Part shown: positions 1-7,595 of the stretch, piece after piece
How the letters are laid out: each line of letters begins with the position of its first letter
How positions within the stretch are numbered: position 1 is the stretch's first letter
Origin: Clostridia bacterium
GTDB lineage: Bacteria; Bacillota; Clostridia; Oscillospirales; CAG-272
Length of the DNA stretch: 14,559 nt
Assembly (NCBI GenBank): GCA_017958845.1
Contig: JAGDBW010000226.1
Location: forward strand, 1-14,559
Reading direction: 5' to 3'
Translations under genes and position numbers: made by a program
The notes under the pieces: model-generated
Told to the model about the DNA's origin: nothing
Seen by the model: the letters and a program-made list of their open reading frames with translations, nothing else
Databases searched by the model: none

Positions 1-1157
1 GATTTTTTGTTGAGTATCCGCGCCACGACCGTGCGCTTGACGCGGATGGTCGAGCGGGGGCAGAACTCCTGACAGCAAAAACAGCGGATGCACTTTTTGC
101 GGTCGATCTTCGCCCGGCCTCCCTTGATCCTGATCGCGTGCGCCGGGCAGAGGTCGCGGCATTTCCCGCACGCCACACAGCCGTCTTTTTTCACGTTTGG
201 CCGCGCGGCCAGCAGTTTTTCCGCCACGGCCCAGAACACGCGCTTAAACCCGCGATAGGACTGGTACGAAAACAGACGGATCCGTTTCCCGGCCACGTTG
301 TGATAGTCCGGGATGCAGAAGTTTGCGGGATCGTCGCCCGCCACCGCCAGCAGATCCGCGCTGTCGGGGATATAGCCGCGCTCGCGCGCCGCCTCCAGCG
401 TCGGGACGCTCTCGCGGCTCAGCCCGATCAGACGCGCGGCCAAGAGATCCAGCTTGTGCGGCGAGGGCGAGACCAGGATACAGCCGATCGCGCGCGGCGT
501 GCCGCCGGTCGGGCCGTTGCCCTCCATCCCCACCACCGCGTCGCAAACCGAAAAGGCGGGAGCCACAAAGTCGTCCAGGTCCACGAGCATCCGGGCAAAG
601 TCGGCGTGATCGGGGTAGCGATAGTGATACTCCGGCTTGGCCGTGCCCGGCACGACGCCAAAGAGATTTTTGGCGGCGCAGGACATCCCCATCATCCCGT
701 GCGTCTTGAGTTTGCACGCGTCGATGATGAGATCCGCTCCCCGCAGCCAGCTCGTGTAGGCAAATTCCTTTGCCACCTTCGCCTCCGGATAGACCGCCGT
801 CTCCTGCGAAAAGTCTCGGTTGAGCGTCCCGCCCGCTTCCTCCACGGCGTGCAGACCGCAGGCGCGATAGACCGCGGCGAGCGACGGCGCGTTGTACAGT
901 CCTCCGGGGCTGTCGCCCACCACCACTTCGGCGCCGCGCTCGACCAGCAGGCGCGTCAGCTCGGCCAGCAGGGCCGGGTGCGTCACGGCGGCTTTGTCGG
1001 GCTTGCTCGCGCACACGAGGTTGGCCTTGATCGCCACCTTCATGCCCGGCGTCACAAACCCAAAGCCGCCGAACGGCTCCCATGCGCGGATCAGCGCCTC
1101 GCGCAGGTGCTCTCTCTCATAGTCGGCACAGCCGACGATACTCACGTCATATCCCAT
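1..1157 (-). CDS. DUF362 domain protein with C-terminal 2[4Fe-4S] ferredoxin domain (3' end outside window)
   Basis: I translated this frame by hand from the ATG at 1157; it stays open for 385 codons to the left edge, so the C-terminus is missing. Residues about 40-250 form a DUF362 domain (VAIKANLV, VVVGDSPGG, then CKLKTHGMMGMS and AKNLFG near 148-167). Two ferredoxin-type clusters follow, with cysteines 327/330/333/337 and 356/359/362/366, each ending in CP. Such proteins are iron-sulfur proteins of anaerobes whose substrate is mostly unknown; a cytoplasmic redox role is inferred. The basic tail after residue 370 suggests the protein ends soon after the edge. The ribosome binding site is weak (GGAG about 15 nt upstream), but a good promoter lies just before it. 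The family call is confident; the biochemical role is not known. Confidence 0.9.
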   Translation of the reverse strand, partial: MGYDVSIVGCADYEREHLREALIRAWEPFGGFGFVTPGMKVAIKANLVCASKPDKAAVTHPALLAELTRLLVERGAEVVVGDSPGGLYNAPSLAAVYRACGLHAVEEAGGTLNRDFSQETAVYPEAKVAKEFAYTSWLRGADLIIDACKLKTHGMMGMSCAAKNLFGVVPGTAKPEYHYRYPDHADFARMLVDLDDFVAPAFSVCDAVVGMEGNGPTGGTPRAIGCILVSPSPHKLDLLAARLIGLSRESVPTLEAARERGYIPDSADLLAVAGDDPANFCIPDYHNVAGKRIRLFSYQSYRGFKRVFWAVAEKLLAARPNVKKDGCVACGKCRDLCPAHAIRIKGGRAKIDRKKCIRCFCCQEFCPRSTIRVKRTVVARILNKK

Positions 1158-1192
1158 AGCCGGTCGCTTTCGCTCCGATTTCGTTTTCTGTG

Positions 1193-1221
1193 ATTGTAAC
1201 ACAAAAAGCAAAAAAAAGCAA
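1193..1221 (-). promoter_or_regulatory. Sigma70-type promoter of the DUF362 gene
   Basis: On the minus strand, TTGCTT (1221-1216) and TACAAT (1198-1193) are separated by 17 nt. The spacer is T-rich. This gives a leader of roughly 30 nt before the ATG at 1157. Assigned by consensus match and position only. Confidence 0.6.
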
Positions 1222-1309
1222 ACATCTGAATATTTCGCCCTCATCTGCTCAACAATCAATCCGAAAAACAACCCCGCCGCCCGCCCGCGACGAAAGGAGA
1301 CAAAGAGAG

Positions 1310-2512
1310 ATGCCGCACCGCACGATGTTCTACGGAGGCCCGATCATCACCTGCAACCTGCGCGACGAGGTCGAAGAAGCGCTGGTCATCGAAGACCAAA
1401 AGATCCTCTACGCCGGTCCGAAGTCCCGGGCGCGCTGTCTCACCGACGCGGATACCGCCTTCGTGGATCTGGAGGGCGGGGCGCTCCTCCCCGGATTCTT
1501 CTGCGGCATGCTCGACTTCTGGCAGGGCGGGATCGACCGTCGCCCCCTCGCCCCCGTTTTCTCCGACGCCGGCGCGATGACAGAGGTTCTCCGCCGGGCC
1601 GCCGTCCATGCCCGAAAGCGCGAGAGCAGTCTGCTCTCCGCGGGCGTCACCGCCTTTTGCGAGGCGGGGGAGAGCGGCGCGCAGGGCCTGCGCGCTCTGC
1701 AGCTCACCGCCCCCGATCTGTCGGCGACGGTGCTGCTCTGCGGCGAGGGAGACGGCGACGTGCCCGCCCGGCTCGTCTCCTGCGGCGTCACGGGCGGTTT
1801 CGGCGACGAGCGCGTGCGCATCGTCGCGGTCCGCATCCCCGTCACGATCGACAACGCCGGCTGCGCCGCCCGCCGCGAGACGTGGTGCCTGCGCGTCCGC
1901 TCCTGCCTCGGCGCTTTTCTCGGCGTCCAGTACGAACCAAAGGATCCAAACACGCTCCTGACCTGCGTACGCGCCCACACGGCCTTTCTGCGCGACTATC
2001 CCGCGGCCGCCGCGGGTCGTCTGCTGCTCACCTTTCCCGTCGACGCGCGGACCTGCGACGAGATCACGCAGGCGCGCCTTAGGGTCGTGGTCAGCCGGCG
2101 CTTGCTGCGCGAGCGCGCCGGGGAGTGCGGCTTTCTCGCTCAACTGACCAAAAACGGCGCCTCCGTCTCCTTTGCCGAAGACGAGACCTCCGTCTCGCCC
2201 CTGTGCGGCGTGGCGGACGCCGCCTCCGTCCTCTCCGGCGCTCGTCCGCTCGTCGACTCATCGGTGCTGGCGGCGCTGCGCTTTGCCACACTCGGAGGCG
2301 CTCTCTGCGCCTCGGCGGTGGAGGACGCCGGCTCTCTGGAATGGGGCAAGCGAGCCGACCTGCTCCGTCTCTCCGGCGACCCTCTCTCCGTCTCGGCCGC
2401 CGACCTTCGCCGCCTCGGCGTCACGGCCGTCTGGCGCGCCGGCCGCAGCGTCTCTCCCGCCCCGCAGGCGCACATCCCCGCGCAGACCTCCGACCTCTGT
2501 GCCGCCGTCTGA
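1310..2512 (+). CDS. YtcJ-like amidohydrolase fold protein, metal-binding residues lost
   Basis: A 400-residue protein. The ATG at 1310 is preferred because AAAGGAG lies at 1293-1299; the frame is open further upstream, but only through low-complexity leader. The N-terminus (FYGGPIITCN, ALVIEDQKILYAGP, FVDLEGGALLPGF) matches the start of YtcJ/amidohydrolase_3 proteins. The C-terminus (SLEWGKRADLLRLSGDPL, near 342-359) matches the returning beta-sandwich. The metal site does not fit: after LPGF, where the family has D-x-H-x-H, residues 64-70 read FCGMLDF. The later HAIGD-like and EH motifs are also absent, and the SD of the active-site loop reads AED (289-291). It is about 130 residues shorter than typical YtcJ. 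It is either a non-hydrolytic homologue or one with changed chemistry. It probably forms a single-gene unit ending at 2561-2603. Confidence 0.75.
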   Translation: MPHRTMFYGGPIITCNLRDEVEEALVIEDQKILYAGPKSRARCLTDADTAFVDLEGGALLPGFFCGMLDFWQGGIDRRPLAPVFSDAGAMTEVLRRAAVHARKRESSLLSAGVTAFCEAGESGAQGLRALQLTAPDLSATVLLCGEGDGDVPARLVSCGVTGGFGDERVRIVAVRIPVTIDNAGCAARRETWCLRVRSCLGAFLGVQYEPKDPNTLLTCVRAHTAFLRDYPAAAAGRLLLTFPVDARTCDEITQARLRVVVSRRLLRERAGECGFLAQLTKNGASVSFAEDETSVSPLCGVADAASVLSGARPLVDSSVLAALRFATLGGALCASAVEDAGSLEWGKRADLLRLSGDPLSVSAADLRRLGVTAVWRAGRSVSPAPQAHIPAQTSDLCAAV

Positions 2513-2560
2513 TCCCCGTCCGGACCAAGCCCGACCGGATAAAAAAGCCCCCAACGCAAA

Positions 2561-2603
2561 AAAAGAAAAGAGCCGCTGTCCCGAACAGCGGCTCTTTTCT
2601 TTT
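2561..2603. terminator. Bidirectional intrinsic terminator between convergent genes
   Basis: An 18-bp perfect inverted repeat (arms 2561-2578 and 2586-2603) around a 7-nt loop. The inner part is GC-rich (AGCCGCTG / CAGCGGCT) and the outer part is A/T, giving a T-run when read from either side. It lies between the stop of the amidohydrolase-like gene and the stop of the mgtC-like gene, so it can serve both. Confidence 0.92.
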
Positions 2604-3332
2604 TCAGTTCATCTCCTCGATATGATACACATAGTCCAGCGTCGCCAGCGCCTCGATGATCTGCGTGTGGGTCTTGTACTTGCGCAGCTCCTCCGAGCTG
2701 ATGGAGATCGAGATGGAGTAGACGCTCAGCCCCGAGTTGTGATAGGCGGTGTTGGACTCGATGTCGTCGATCTTCATCCCCAGCTCGCGGATCGTCGTCA
2801 CAAAGTCCTGCAGATACGCGATGTTCTTGAGTTCCAGATGCACCTCAAAGTGGTTGGACCTGTTTTTGAGAAAGCTCTCAAAATGCGGCAGCAGCGACAG
2901 CGAGCACAAAAAGACGACAAAGAAGATCAGCGCCATGGTATAGAACCCCGCGCCCGTCGTCAGCCCCAGCACCGCCACCGCCCACAGGCCCACCGAGGTC
3001 GTGAGGCCCCGGATCTGACTGCGGGAACTAAACAGGATCGAGTTGCAGGTGATGACGGCCACGCCCGCGACCGCGGCCGCGGAAATGAGATAATACGTGT
3101 GCCCGCCGGAGATGCCGAGATAGATGTCCAGCAGCATCGTCATCGTACAGGCCATCGACACGATAATAAAGGTCCGCAGCCCCGCCGCGTGGCGTTTGCT
3201 CGACCGCTCGCAGCCGATCACCGCCGCCATGACAAAGGACAGCGCCATCCTGAAGAGCACCGACGACCAGCCAAAGTCGGTCGCCCAAGCGCCCAGCCAC
3301 CGTCCCAGGGGATCCATCACAGAAAAAACCAT
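2604..3332 (-). CDS. MgtC/SapB-family inner-membrane protein
   Basis: A 242-residue protein. The first ~150 residues are hydrophobic with several membrane segments and hold the MgtC signature: a G-C-E-R stretch at 40-43, AGLRTF at 50-55, an acidic residue at D69, and RGLTTSVGLW at 108-117. Residues ~150-242 form a soluble C-terminal region like the ACT-like tail of MgtC proteins. The family is tied to growth at low magnesium and to modulation of ATP synthase or membrane potential; which applies here cannot be told from sequence. AGGAGG at 3343-3338 gives a 5-nt spacing to the ATG and overlaps the stop codon of the antiporter gene upstream, so the two are co-translated. It is the last gene of the leftward block and ends directly at the terminator. 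Confidence 0.88.
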   Translation of the reverse strand: MVFSVMDPLGRWLGAWATDFGWSSVLFRMALSFVMAAVIGCERSSKRHAAGLRTFIIVSMACTMTMLLDIYLGISGGHTYYLISAAAVAGVAVITCNSILFSSRSQIRGLTTSVGLWAVAVLGLTTGAGFYTMALIFFVVFLCSLSLLPHFESFLKNRSNHFEVHLELKNIAYLQDFVTTIRELGMKIDDIESNTAYHNSGLSVYSISISISSEELRKYKTHTQIIEALATLDYVYHIEEMN

Positions 3333-3341
3333 ATGTGCCTC

Positions 3342-4787
3342 CTATCTGCGTCTGCGTATGCGGGTCTGCATGCGCGTGTTTTCATAGTATTCGTCAGCCG
3401 CCTCCGAAAAGGCCTGTTCGTTCTCCGCGTTGGCGGACAGATGCGGCGGGAGCGTCTTTTGGATGGCGTGGATGCGCTCGATGAGCTTCTCCGCCTCCGT
3501 TTTGGGCACCCCTTGCGGCGTCGTGCTTTCCACCGGCACGATATCCTCCAGTTTGTCGGAGTACGAGTGCGAGAGGTAGAGCGACAGCTTGGCGCAGGCG
3601 GGCCCGACCAGCTCGTACAGCACGCTCGACGCGAGGATGATGGTCTCCAGCGCCACCCCGCGCTCGCCTCCGAGCGTCCGCGCGCCCAGCGCGGCCAGAC
3701 CGATGGCGACCCCGGCCTGCGGGATCAGCGCCAGGCCCAGAAACCGCCGCGTCTCCTTCGGCTTTCCGACCCACAGACAGCCGAAAAAGGCGCCGAGATA
3801 CTTGCCGGCCACACGGACCAAAAAGTAGATGATCCCGACCGCCAGCAGCGGCACGGAGCCGATGGCCCCGGACGAAAACAGGGCGTCAAAGCGAAAGTTG
3901 AGTCCCGACCGCACAAAAAAGAGCAGCAGGATCGGGGGGCTGAAGTAGTTGAGCTGCTTAAAGAGCTTTTCGTCGCCGGAGAGGTTGATGTAGATCATCC
4001 CCATCGACATACAGCCGAGCAGGGGAGAGACGCCGGCCAGCGAGCAGATGCCGCAAACGGCAAAGAGCAGCGACACCGAGATGATGAGCCGGTTGTCGGT
4101 CGAGCGCCGTTTGGGGGGCATCAGCTTGGTCAGCAGCCACCCAAACACCCCGCCCAGCAGCAGGACCAGCAGGTTCCACACCAGCGGCAAGAGAGCCGTC
4201 CCGGCGTCAAAGCGGCCGCCGACAGCGGCCGCAGCGGCGATCGCGATGGCCACGCTGTATCCGACCAGACTGACGATATCGTCCAGCGCCACGACCTGCA
4301 GCAGCGTATCCACAAAGTCCCCGCGCGCCCCCATCTGCCGCATGGTCATGAGCGTTGAGGCGGGCGCCGTTGCCGCCGCCAGAGCGGCCAGCACGGCGCA
4401 GAACGTCGCTTCCAGCCGGAGGACAAAAAAGCAAACGCCAAAAACCAAAAGCGACGCCAGACACGCCTCCGCCAGCGTGATGACCACGACTTTCGCGCCG
4501 TTCTTTTTCAGCTGCGAAAAGCGGAAGAACTCACCTGTTCCAAAGGCGATAAACGCCAGCGCGATATCCGAGAGAAAATCCATGCCCGCGATCACGGACG
4601 TCGGGATGAGACGGAGACAAAACGGCCCGATGAGGATACCGGTCAGGATATAGGCGGTGACGTTGGGGAGTTTCAGTCGCTTGGTCAGCCGCGTCATGGC
4701 AAAACCCAAAAAGAGCATCAGAGCCACGGAAATGATGATCCCCGACGCCGGCGGCGCCGCGGCGATCAGGTTTTGAAAAAAGTTCAT
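3342..4787 (-). CDS. CPA2-type cation/proton antiporter (Kef/NapA-like membrane domain)
   Basis: A 481-residue protein with about 12 predicted membrane segments over residues ~15-400, then a hydrophilic, charged C-terminal tail ending in an arginine-rich stretch (TRIRRRR). Typical features are PNVTAYILTGILIGP (41-55), AFGTGEFF (81-88), TAPAST (140-145) and the ALDDIV motif with the paired acids D169/D170 expected at the ion-binding site of monovalent cation:proton antiporters. No TrkA-N/RCK nucleotide-binding domain is present, so it resembles short Kef-like or NapA-like transporters rather than full KefB/KefC. Na+ or K+ exchange for H+ is inferred. The start overlaps the rsmI stop as ATGA (4787-4784), and AAGGAAGGG precedes it. 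An MgtC-family gene follows 9 nt downstream. Confidence 0.88.
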   Translation of the reverse strand: MNFFQNLIAAAPPASGIIISVALMLFLGFAMTRLTKRLKLPNVTAYILTGILIGPFCLRLIPTSVIAGMDFLSDIALAFIAFGTGEFFRFSQLKKNGAKVVVITLAEACLASLLVFGVCFFVLRLEATFCAVLAALAAATAPASTLMTMRQMGARGDFVDTLLQVVALDDIVSLVGYSVAIAIAAAAAVGGRFDAGTALLPLVWNLLVLLLGGVFGWLLTKLMPPKRRSTDNRLIISVSLLFAVCGICSLAGVSPLLGCMSMGMIYINLSGDEKLFKQLNYFSPPILLLFFVRSGLNFRFDALFSSGAIGSVPLLAVGIIYFLVRVAGKYLGAFFGCLWVGKPKETRRFLGLALIPQAGVAIGLAALGARTLGGERGVALETIILASSVLYELVGPACAKLSLYLSHSYSDKLEDIVPVESTTPQGVPKTEAEKLIERIHAIQKTLPPHLSANAENEQAFSEAADEYYENTRMQTRIRRRR

Positions 4788-5707
4788 GACCCTTCCTTTT
4801 CTTGTACCAGCAGGCGATAAAAGTCGCTCTTGGACAGTCCCCGGTCGGCCGCGGCGGCCTTGACGGCGTCGCCGTGCGGCAGACCCTCTTTTTCATAGAG
4901 AGCGACGTGCGCGGAGGGAGAAAGAGCCAAAAAAGCCTCCTCCTCCCGCTCCGGGGCGCGGGTGCGTGTGCGATAGTCCGCCGCCCCCTCCAGGACCAGC
5001 ACAAACTCGCCGCGCGGCTCCCGCTGCTCAAAGTACGCGCAGGCCTCGCCGAGCGAGAGCCGCAGCGTCTCCTCGTTGAGCTTGGTCATCTCGCGGCACA
5101 GAGCGATCCGCCTGTCCTCGCCCAGCGTCCGCGCCAGGTCGCGCAGGGTGTGCGCCAGCTTGTGCGGCGCCTCATAGAGGATCATCGTCGCTTCCTGCCG
5201 CTTGATCTGCTGCAGCCGGGCGGCGCGCTCGGTGTTCCCGACCGGCAAAAACCCCTCAAAGAAAAATCTCGACGTCGAGATCGCCGACAGCGCCAGAGCG
5301 GAGACGGCGGCGCAGGGGCCCGGTACCACCCGCACGGAGATGCCGCGCGCGGCGCACAGGCGCACCAGATCCTCGCCCGGGTCCGAGACGGCGGGCATGC
5401 CCGCGTCGGTCACCAGAGCGCAGCACTCGCCCGCTTCCAGTCGGTCGCAGATGGAGCCGCCGCGGGCGGCACGGTTGTGATCGTGATAGCTGACCAGCTC
5501 TTTCTTGATCCCATAGAGACCCAGGAGCTTGCGCGTGTTGCGCGTGTCCTCCGCCGCCACAAAGTCGCATTCCGAGAGGATCTTTTGCGCGCGCGGCGAG
5601 AGATCCGCCGCGTTGCCGATCGGGGTGGCCACCAGATACAGCGTGGACGGTTCGGGTTTGTTTTTTTCGACGTTGCCCGTCGTCGCGGTCATCGGATTGT
5701 CAAGCAT
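4784..5707 (-). CDS. rsmI: 16S rRNA (cytidine(1402)-2'-O)-methyltransferase RsmI
   Basis: A 307-residue tetrapyrrole-methylase-fold enzyme that 2'-O-methylates C1402 in the ribosomal P site using S-adenosylmethionine. The family motifs are in order: LYLVATPIGN (23-32) followed by DLSPRA, AAEDTRNTRKLL (51-62), YHDHNRAAR (74-82), ALVTDAGMPAVSDPG (97-111) and VPGPCAAVSALALS (128-141). The length is slightly above the usual ~280-290. The ATG at 5707 was chosen because GAGG lies 6 nt upstream and it begins just after the stop of the TrmN6-like gene; an internal ATG five codons later is the alternative. The same frame stays open upstream to 6475, but that part overlaps the methyltransferase gene and is not RsmI sequence. 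It is the second gene of the leftward block. Confidence 0.95.
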   Translation of the reverse strand: MLDNPMTATTGNVEKNKPEPSTLYLVATPIGNAADLSPRAQKILSECDFVAAEDTRNTRKLLGLYGIKKELVSYHDHNRAARGGSICDRLEAGECCALVTDAGMPAVSDPGEDLVRLCAARGISVRVVPGPCAAVSALALSAISTSRFFFEGFLPVGNTERAARLQQIKRQEATMILYEAPHKLAHTLRDLARTLGEDRRIALCREMTKLNEETLRLSLGEACAYFEQREPRGEFVLVLEGAADYRTRTRAPEREEEAFLALSPSAHVALYEKEGLPHGDAVKAAAADRGLSKSDFYRLLVQEKEGS

Positions 5708-5715
5708 AAAAAACC

Positions 5716-6510
5716 TCAAAACGGAAAGACCCCGCGGTCCAGTATCCGCTGCATATCTTCGCTCGCCCCGCCGCCCTGTTCCAGATACAAAGGCGGGGAG
5801 ACGATCATACCGGGCTTGGAGCCCTTTTTGGCCGAGAGGAGCAAAAGAGAAGGCGCCGCCCCCTCTCTCGCGCACACCCAGGTCATCTTTTTCGGTTCCA
5901 GTCCGGCGCCGCGCAGAGCGCAAAAGAGATCGACCGCGCGCGGAGGCCAAAACACAACGGCAAAGTCGCCGCCCGGCCGCAGTTTGCGCGCCGCCGCCTC
6001 GCAAAAATCCGTGATACCGCCCCACAACTCGCGTCGCGCGGCGTCCCGCCCTTCGTCGCGGGAGGGCAGACCGCTCTCCCGTTTCATATACGGCGGGTTG
6101 GCAAAGACACAGTCCACCCCGCCCGCGACGGCATAGGCGCGGTGATCCCGCAGATCGGCGCAGGTCACGCTCACGCGGTCGCCGAGGCGATTGATCTCGA
6201 CGTTCCGCCGGCACAGGTCGGCATAGTCGGGACGGATCTCCACGCACTCCACGCGGCGAAACTTCCCGCGCAAAACAGAGAGCAGAGAGACGATCCCGGA
6301 GCCGGCGCCCAGCTCGATCGCATCCCCCGCGGGACGGGACGGGCAAAAAGCGGCCAGGAGCAGCGCGTCGGTCCCGAGGGACAGACCGCCCTTCTTTTCG
6401 ATCAGCGACAGATCGTCGTTGACGCGCGTGATCCGCTCGTCCGGTCGGATGAGAGCGTCGGCCGACGCCTCGCACGCGGGCGGGCCGATGGACAGATCAG
6501 ACGTTTTCAT
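5716..6510 (-). CDS. TrmN6/YfiC-like tRNA1(Val) (adenine37-N6)-methyltransferase
   Basis: A 264-residue class I SAM-dependent methyltransferase. Motif I is AIELGAGSG (64-72), an acidic residue after beta-2 lies in VECVEIRP (87-94), and the catalytic NPPY motif is at 138-141, as in N6-adenine methyltransferases. The N-terminal stretch DDLSLIEKKGGLSLGTDALLLAAF is typical of TrmN6-like proteins, which act on A37 of tRNA1(Val) in Escherichia coli. The ATG at 6510 is preferred: GGA lies 8 nt upstream, whereas the GTG at 6516 has only 2-3 nt to it. The gene lies 8 nt before rsmI, a pairing common in Firmicutes, which supports an RNA-modification role. I see no clear promoter before it; read-through from the ferredoxin unit is possible. 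The exact RNA target is inferred from the family. Confidence 0.87.
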   Translation of the reverse strand: MKTSDLSIGPPACEASADALIRPDERITRVNDDLSLIEKKGGLSLGTDALLLAAFCPSRPAGDAIELGAGSGIVSLLSVLRGKFRRVECVEIRPDYADLCRRNVEINRLGDRVSVTCADLRDHRAYAVAGGVDCVFANPPYMKRESGLPSRDEGRDAARRELWGGITDFCEAAARKLRPGGDFAVVFWPPRAVDLFCALRGAGLEPKKMTWVCAREGAAPSLLLLSAKKGSKPGMIVSPPLYLEQGGGASEDMQRILDRGVFPF

Positions 6511-6559
6511 GGGCACATTCCATCAAAAAAGCAAAAAAACGAAAAAGCGAAGGAGAAAA

Positions 6560-6608
6560 GGAAAAAGAGAGCCGTCTGCGGCAAAAACCGAAAACAGCCC
6601 TCTTTTCC
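6560..6608 (-). terminator. Intrinsic terminator of the ferredoxin gene
   Basis: On the minus strand a long hairpin pairs GGAAAAGAGGGCTGT (starting at 6608) with ACGGCTCTCTTTTTCC (ending at 6560), allowing two G-U pairs. T-rich sequence continues after the stem. The loop holds a smaller CGG...CCG pair. It starts about 20 nt past the ferredoxin stop. The stem is imperfect, so some read-through into the methyltransferase gene is possible. Confidence 0.7.
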
Positions 6609-6629
6609 GACCGAAAAACGATCAAACGA

Positions 6630-6803
6630 TCACTCGTCCTTGACGGGAGCGCCGACAGGGCAGGTATCGGCACAGGCGCCGCATTCGATGCACTCATCGG
6701 GATTGATCACAAATTTGTCGTCGCCTTCGGAGATGCACTCGACGGGGCAGCCTTCGGCGCAGGCGCCGCATTTGATGCAGTCATCGGTAATTTTGTAAGC
6801 CAT
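6630..6803 (-). CDS. 2[4Fe-4S] ferredoxin, clostridial type
   Basis: A 57-residue soluble electron carrier, translated by hand because of its size. The first cluster uses cysteines 9/12/15/19 (CIKCGACAEGCP) and the second 38/41/44/48 (CIECGACADTCP), the standard C-x2-C-x2-C-x3-CP pattern repeated twice, with the pseudo-twofold symmetry of clostridial ferredoxins. Such proteins donate low-potential electrons to hydrogenases, pyruvate:ferredoxin oxidoreductase and related enzymes. There is one extra cysteine (C23), also seen in some members. GGAGG at 6815-6811 gives a 7-nt spacing to the ATG. A strong promoter and a terminator flank it, so it is probably a well-expressed single-gene transcript. 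Many acidic residues fit the family. Confidence 0.97.
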   Translation of the reverse strand: MAYKITDDCIKCGACAEGCPVECISEGDDKFVINPDECIECGACADTCPVGAPVKDE

Positions 6804-6833
6804 TTTCAGACCTCCGTATGTATGAATGTCATT

Positions 6834-6861
6834 ATTCTATCACAATTTTACAAAAATGCAA
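6834..6861 (-). promoter_or_regulatory. Sigma70-type promoter of the ferredoxin gene
   Basis: On the minus strand, TTGCAT (6861-6856) and TAGAAT (6839-6834) are separated by 16 nt, in an A/T-rich stretch that contrasts with the coding DNA. Transcription would start near 6827, giving a leader of about 25 nt with the ribosome binding site inside it. Confidence 0.75.
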
Positions 6862-6932
6862 TACCCAATCGAAAAAAGAGATGAAAAGAGATGAGAAAAA
6901 AGAAACCAAAGCCCCGCGCCGTTCGTCCGCGC

Positions 6933-7529
6933 TCAACCGATACATACGCCGGCCGGCATCCGGATATACGCGAGCGGCGGCATGTCGGCTTCGAGCAGGG
7001 CTTTGGCGCCGGAGGGATCAAACAGCCACGTCTCCGCCTCCTCCGCCGACACCAGCAGCGGCCTGCGCGGATGCACGTCCGCCTCGGCCCCGTCGGCTCC
7101 GGTGGTCAGGATGACAAAGCGATAGTCGCCGCTCACCCACTCTTTTCTCCACAACCCCGCCAAAAAGAGGATGTCCCCCCCTTGGTCAAAAAACAGGCAT
7201 TTTTTCTTGTCCGGTTCCGCCGTCCACTCAAAGTAGCCGCTGACCGGCACGAGACATCTGCGCGCCGCCAGATCGGAGGCAAAGGTGCGGCGCACGGCCG
7301 CGGTCTCGGCCCGGGCGTTGATCAGCGTGGTCTGTCCGCGGTCGTTGGTATATCCCCAGCGGGCCGCGACGATCAAAGGCGAAAAGCCCCTTGCCGCGAT
7401 CACGGGCACGCACTCGGAGGGGCGCACTTCGCCCCAGGACAGCTCCGGGGCGAGCTCCGGGTTGTCGAGCAGGGCCACAGAGTCATAGAGATCCTTGTTT
7501 TCACGATCCAGATACATTCTTCCGCACAC
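6933..7529 (-). CDS. SRAP (HMCES/YedK) domain abasic-site DNA-protein crosslinking protein
   Basis: A 198-residue protein covering the whole SRAP domain. Family members bind single-stranded DNA, and the N-terminal cysteine, exposed after methionine removal, forms a covalent thiazolidine link with an abasic site. The start decides the function: the GTG at 7529 gives M-C-G-R with the catalytic cysteine at position 2. It has AGGA 7 nt upstream; the ATG at 7535 is only about 2 nt from that site and would bury the cysteine. Other active-site residues are N71 (INARAET), E101 (VSGYFEW) and H153 in DVHPRRP, where most homologues have H-x-R-M-P. It is the fourth gene after the LexA-like repressor, 94 nt after dinB with no obvious terminator between, so shared damage control is inferred. 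Confidence 0.93.
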   Translation of the reverse strand: MCGRMYLDRENKDLYDSVALLDNPELAPELSWGEVRPSECVPVIAARGFSPLIVAARWGYTNDRGQTTLINARAETAAVRRTFASDLAARRCLVPVSGYFEWTAEPDKKKCLFFDQGGDILFLAGLWRKEWVSGDYRFVILTTGADGAEADVHPRRPLLVSAEEAETWLFDPSGAKALLEADMPPLAYIRMPAGVCIG

Positions 7530-7579
7530 GGTCATTTCCTCTTTTCTTGTCGGCTGTTTCGTTCGTTTTCGGTTTGTCC

Positions 7580-7595
7580 GGGCGGCTTGCCGCCC
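7580..7595. other. Hairpin between dinB and the SRAP gene
   Basis: A 7-bp perfect inverted repeat GGGCGGC/GCCGCCC with a 2-nt centre (6 bp with a 4-nt loop). In the direction of the genes (minus strand) it is followed by GGACAAACCG, so there is no T-run and it is not an intrinsic terminator. It may be an mRNA stability or processing element within the transcript. Further pairing (CTCTC/GAGAG) is possible on its dinB side. Confidence 0.5.

Noticed and set aside
138..1193. A 351-codon plus-strand frame at the left end
   Set aside because: It is antisense to the DUF362 gene, whose motifs and iron-sulfur cysteines are unmistakable in the minus strand.
2182..2197. CGAGAC-N4-GTCTCG palindrome, partly like the repressor operator
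   Set aside because: It lies inside the amidohydrolase-like coding region, lacks the flanking AAT/ATT bases, has a 4-nt centre and is not near a promoter.
2172..4358. A 728-codon plus-strand frame
   Set aside because: It runs antisense through the mgtC-like and antiporter genes and through the terminator. Its composition (R, Q, H, D rich) is typical of the reverse frame of GC-rich genes.
4784..6475. A 563-codon frame that would fuse extra sequence to the N-terminus of RsmI
   Set aside because: The part upstream of 5707 is arginine/glycine-rich and lies out of frame over the TrmN6-like gene, which has clear motifs. RsmI begins at 5707 with its own ribosome binding site.
6870..6935. Intrinsic terminator after the SRAP gene
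   Set aside because: The T-rich stretch is present on the minus strand, but the preceding GCGC...GCGC stem is only about 4 bp with a gap before the T-run, too weak to list.
7541..7580. Possible canonical LexA box (CGAAC/GTTCG-like bases) before the SRAP gene
   Set aside because: GTTCG and CGAAC-like words occur, but not as an inverted pair with 4-nt spacing.
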